64,000 bases of DNA, taken from NCBI GenBank assembly GCA_023846275.1, contig CM043868.1:19253755-19317754 (forward strand), given 5' to 3'. A model generated the notes under the pieces. The model was not told the DNA's origin and made no database searches. It saw nothing but the letters and a program-made list of their open reading frames with translations. The stretch comes from Vanilla planifolia. Taxonomy: Eukaryota; Streptophyta; Magnoliopsida; Asparagales; Orchidaceae. Both the position numbers and the translations under genes were made by a program. Shown here piece after piece: positions 62,374-64,000 of the stretch. Numbering within the stretch: the stretch's first letter is position 1; each line of letters opens with the position of its first letter.

Positions 62374-64000
62374 CTAGAATGAGGGAGGAAATCAGCAAGT
62401 CAGATAAACCAATTGAGGAATATTATAAATTTTGCAGTAAACCAATGTAGATTCTTCTTGGAATGCCCATTTATTGTACATGTAAATAACAGAAATTCAA
62501 CATAAACTATGCAAAGAAACAAGTTGAATGATAGATCAATTTCCATGACAACATAAATGGCAAAAATAGAAAGCGCAATTTTAGATGCTTTACTGAAATG
62601 TACAAATAGAAAGCTTAGTCCCCTCCCTTTTCTCTTAAGTAACCACATAATAATTTCTAATTTTGCAAACAATCAGCCAATCAAAAGAACTACTGCCTTG
62701 CAATTCATTGACTAAATCTTACAATTAAAATCCTTGAGTTCCTCTTCAAGTTTCCAATATGCTATTTCAGTGTTCTATGAATCTATAATTGGTCTCAAAT
62801 CTATAATTAATTTTCTAGAACTCCAAAAATTAGGAAAACCAACACATCACATGTCTCTTGCCAAGAATTTAATTTTTTAAGTTGAGGGAAATATTCACAA
62901 GATCAATCTTTTTTGCCAATATGACCATGCAAAACAAAATAGAAGTGCCATTCATCTTCTTAGTAGAAGGTTAAAAAATTAGCATTTCCTCCACTTTGCT
63001 CGTAGGAAAATGCACTCTTCCATGCTTAAATGATCCTCCAAGGATTCTTCTGCCAAATATCATCAAAAGACCGTGATTTCTACATAGATTGCCTTTAAAC
63101 TTTTATTGCACAAGCTAAATATGCCGAGAATCTCCAATGTAATCAGTCAAACCCTGCACCAAATTTTCAAAGTGCAGTGATTGCTGGACCATTCTTTGTC
63201 CATTAAGACTATACATTAAATTCAGTCACTTAAACTCGTTTTATCTATGCTCTGCTTCATAGGAAAGACGTTACTACATTCCCATTGGAGCCACATAAAA
63301 ATGACAAATTTCCAAAGGCTACAATCTTCTCCAGCTTCATTACAAATCCGTATGATACTTTGAATAACTTTCAAAGAAATTTGAAAACTAGGTACAAAGG
63401 CAATATGACAAAAAACTATAACAATAATAACAAGCATTGATTCCAGTAAGTGACATTAATTACATGAATCCTTTCACACATACGAAAAAATTTCAATATC
63501 TCACATCTTTTAATAGGTGGGCAAGCTAAGTGATGCAAGGCAACCAACCACTCTACTATTGTAGAGCTGAAGTTCCAAATCATGATGAAGAAAGAGAGCC
63601 ACTTTTCCAATTTATGTGATAAGTTGAGTAAAATATTTGACTTATTTAAGTAAGTTTAATGCGTCTGAGAGAACCTAATGTGAGGTAATGGTTGTATATA
63701 TGAGAAGTCAACCTATGTGGATCATATAAGTCGTCATAGTCTATATATGGTTGTCTTGATATAATAATGTTTCTTGTTCATGGATGAATTATTTTAGTAC
63801 TTTAGAACTTCATAAGTCTTTAATTAGGTTATTGTAGAAATGTTGTTTGGGATGAATTCAATGGGAGCTACTCACATAGATGACTTTGAACATGTTTAGA
63901 TTATCTCCTTTTCTATCTTCTTCATAGTTACCTTCTTCAAATTCCATAGATTCATATGCTTATTTTAGGTCATGTCTGTCAATTTTTCATGAATTTTGCA
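62374..64000. other. AT-rich stretch upstream of the last recognised NOL9-like exons
   Basis: This is expected to be intron and further exons of the NOL9-like gene on the minus strand, but no exon with a recognisable domain was found before the window end. Open frames here are short and carry no domain signal. Confidence 0.4.

Noticed and set aside
1-64000. CRISPR arrays, tRNA or rRNA genes, prokaryote-like defence systems
   Set aside because: No regularly spaced short repeats, no cloverleaf-like sequences and no such gene families were seen; the window is ordinary plant nuclear DNA.

Overview
The window is nuclear DNA of a flowering plant. The evidence is spliced genes of plant-specific families (USP-domain receptor-like cytoplasmic kinases, a class II cytosolic small heat shock protein), Tekay/Del chromoviruses primed by initiator tRNA-Met, copia fossils, a plant L1-type LINE with an RNase H domain, and AT-rich spacer. 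The species cannot be named from the sequence alone.

Layout. 1-6.4 kb: an old Ty1/copia fossil (minus strand) split by a shortened Tekay-type Ty3/gypsy copy (80-5700, plus strand, target duplication GTCAT). 6.4-10.6 kb: AT-rich spacer. 10.7-13.9 kb, minus strand: gene A, an eight-exon USP / coiled-coil / protein kinase gene without a U-box. 14.3-17.0 kb: AT-rich spacer. 17.0-27.7 kb, minus strand: a nearly whole, very young Tekay element of 10.6 kb with 3.05-kb LTRs and target duplication CCATC. 27.7-32.8 kb: AT-rich spacer with decayed tandem duplications. 32.85-54.79 kb, plus strand: gene B, read here as one nine-exon USP / coiled-coil / kinase / U-box gene spanning 22 kb. Its intron 3 (3.7 kb) holds a 24-bp minisatellite and a TRIM-like element. 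Its intron 6 (15.1 kb) holds a copia fossil that was itself interrupted by a 6.4-kb LINE. Gene B has an in-frame TAA at the start of its U-box. 58.64-59.10 kb, plus strand: an intronless class II small heat shock protein gene with a heat-shock element and a TATA box. 59.40-62.37 kb, minus strand: the last three exons of a NOL9/GRC3-like polynucleotide 5'-kinase gene, tail to tail with the heat shock gene.

Genes A and B are paralogues. They share the same exon architecture in the middle of the gene, including an exon of exactly 429 nt that carries the coiled coil and the kinase glycine loop, and both have DVG in place of the kinase DFG. This family couples a nucleotide-binding USP module to a kinase, and in some members to a U-box E3 ligase. 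Gene A has no U-box, and gene B appears to lose its U-box through a stop codon, so the locus may encode two kinases without ligase function. The heat shock protein is a stress chaperone, and the NOL9-like gene belongs to pre-rRNA processing.

Most of the remaining DNA is nested mobile-element debris. No RNA genes, CRISPR arrays or prokaryote-like systems were seen.
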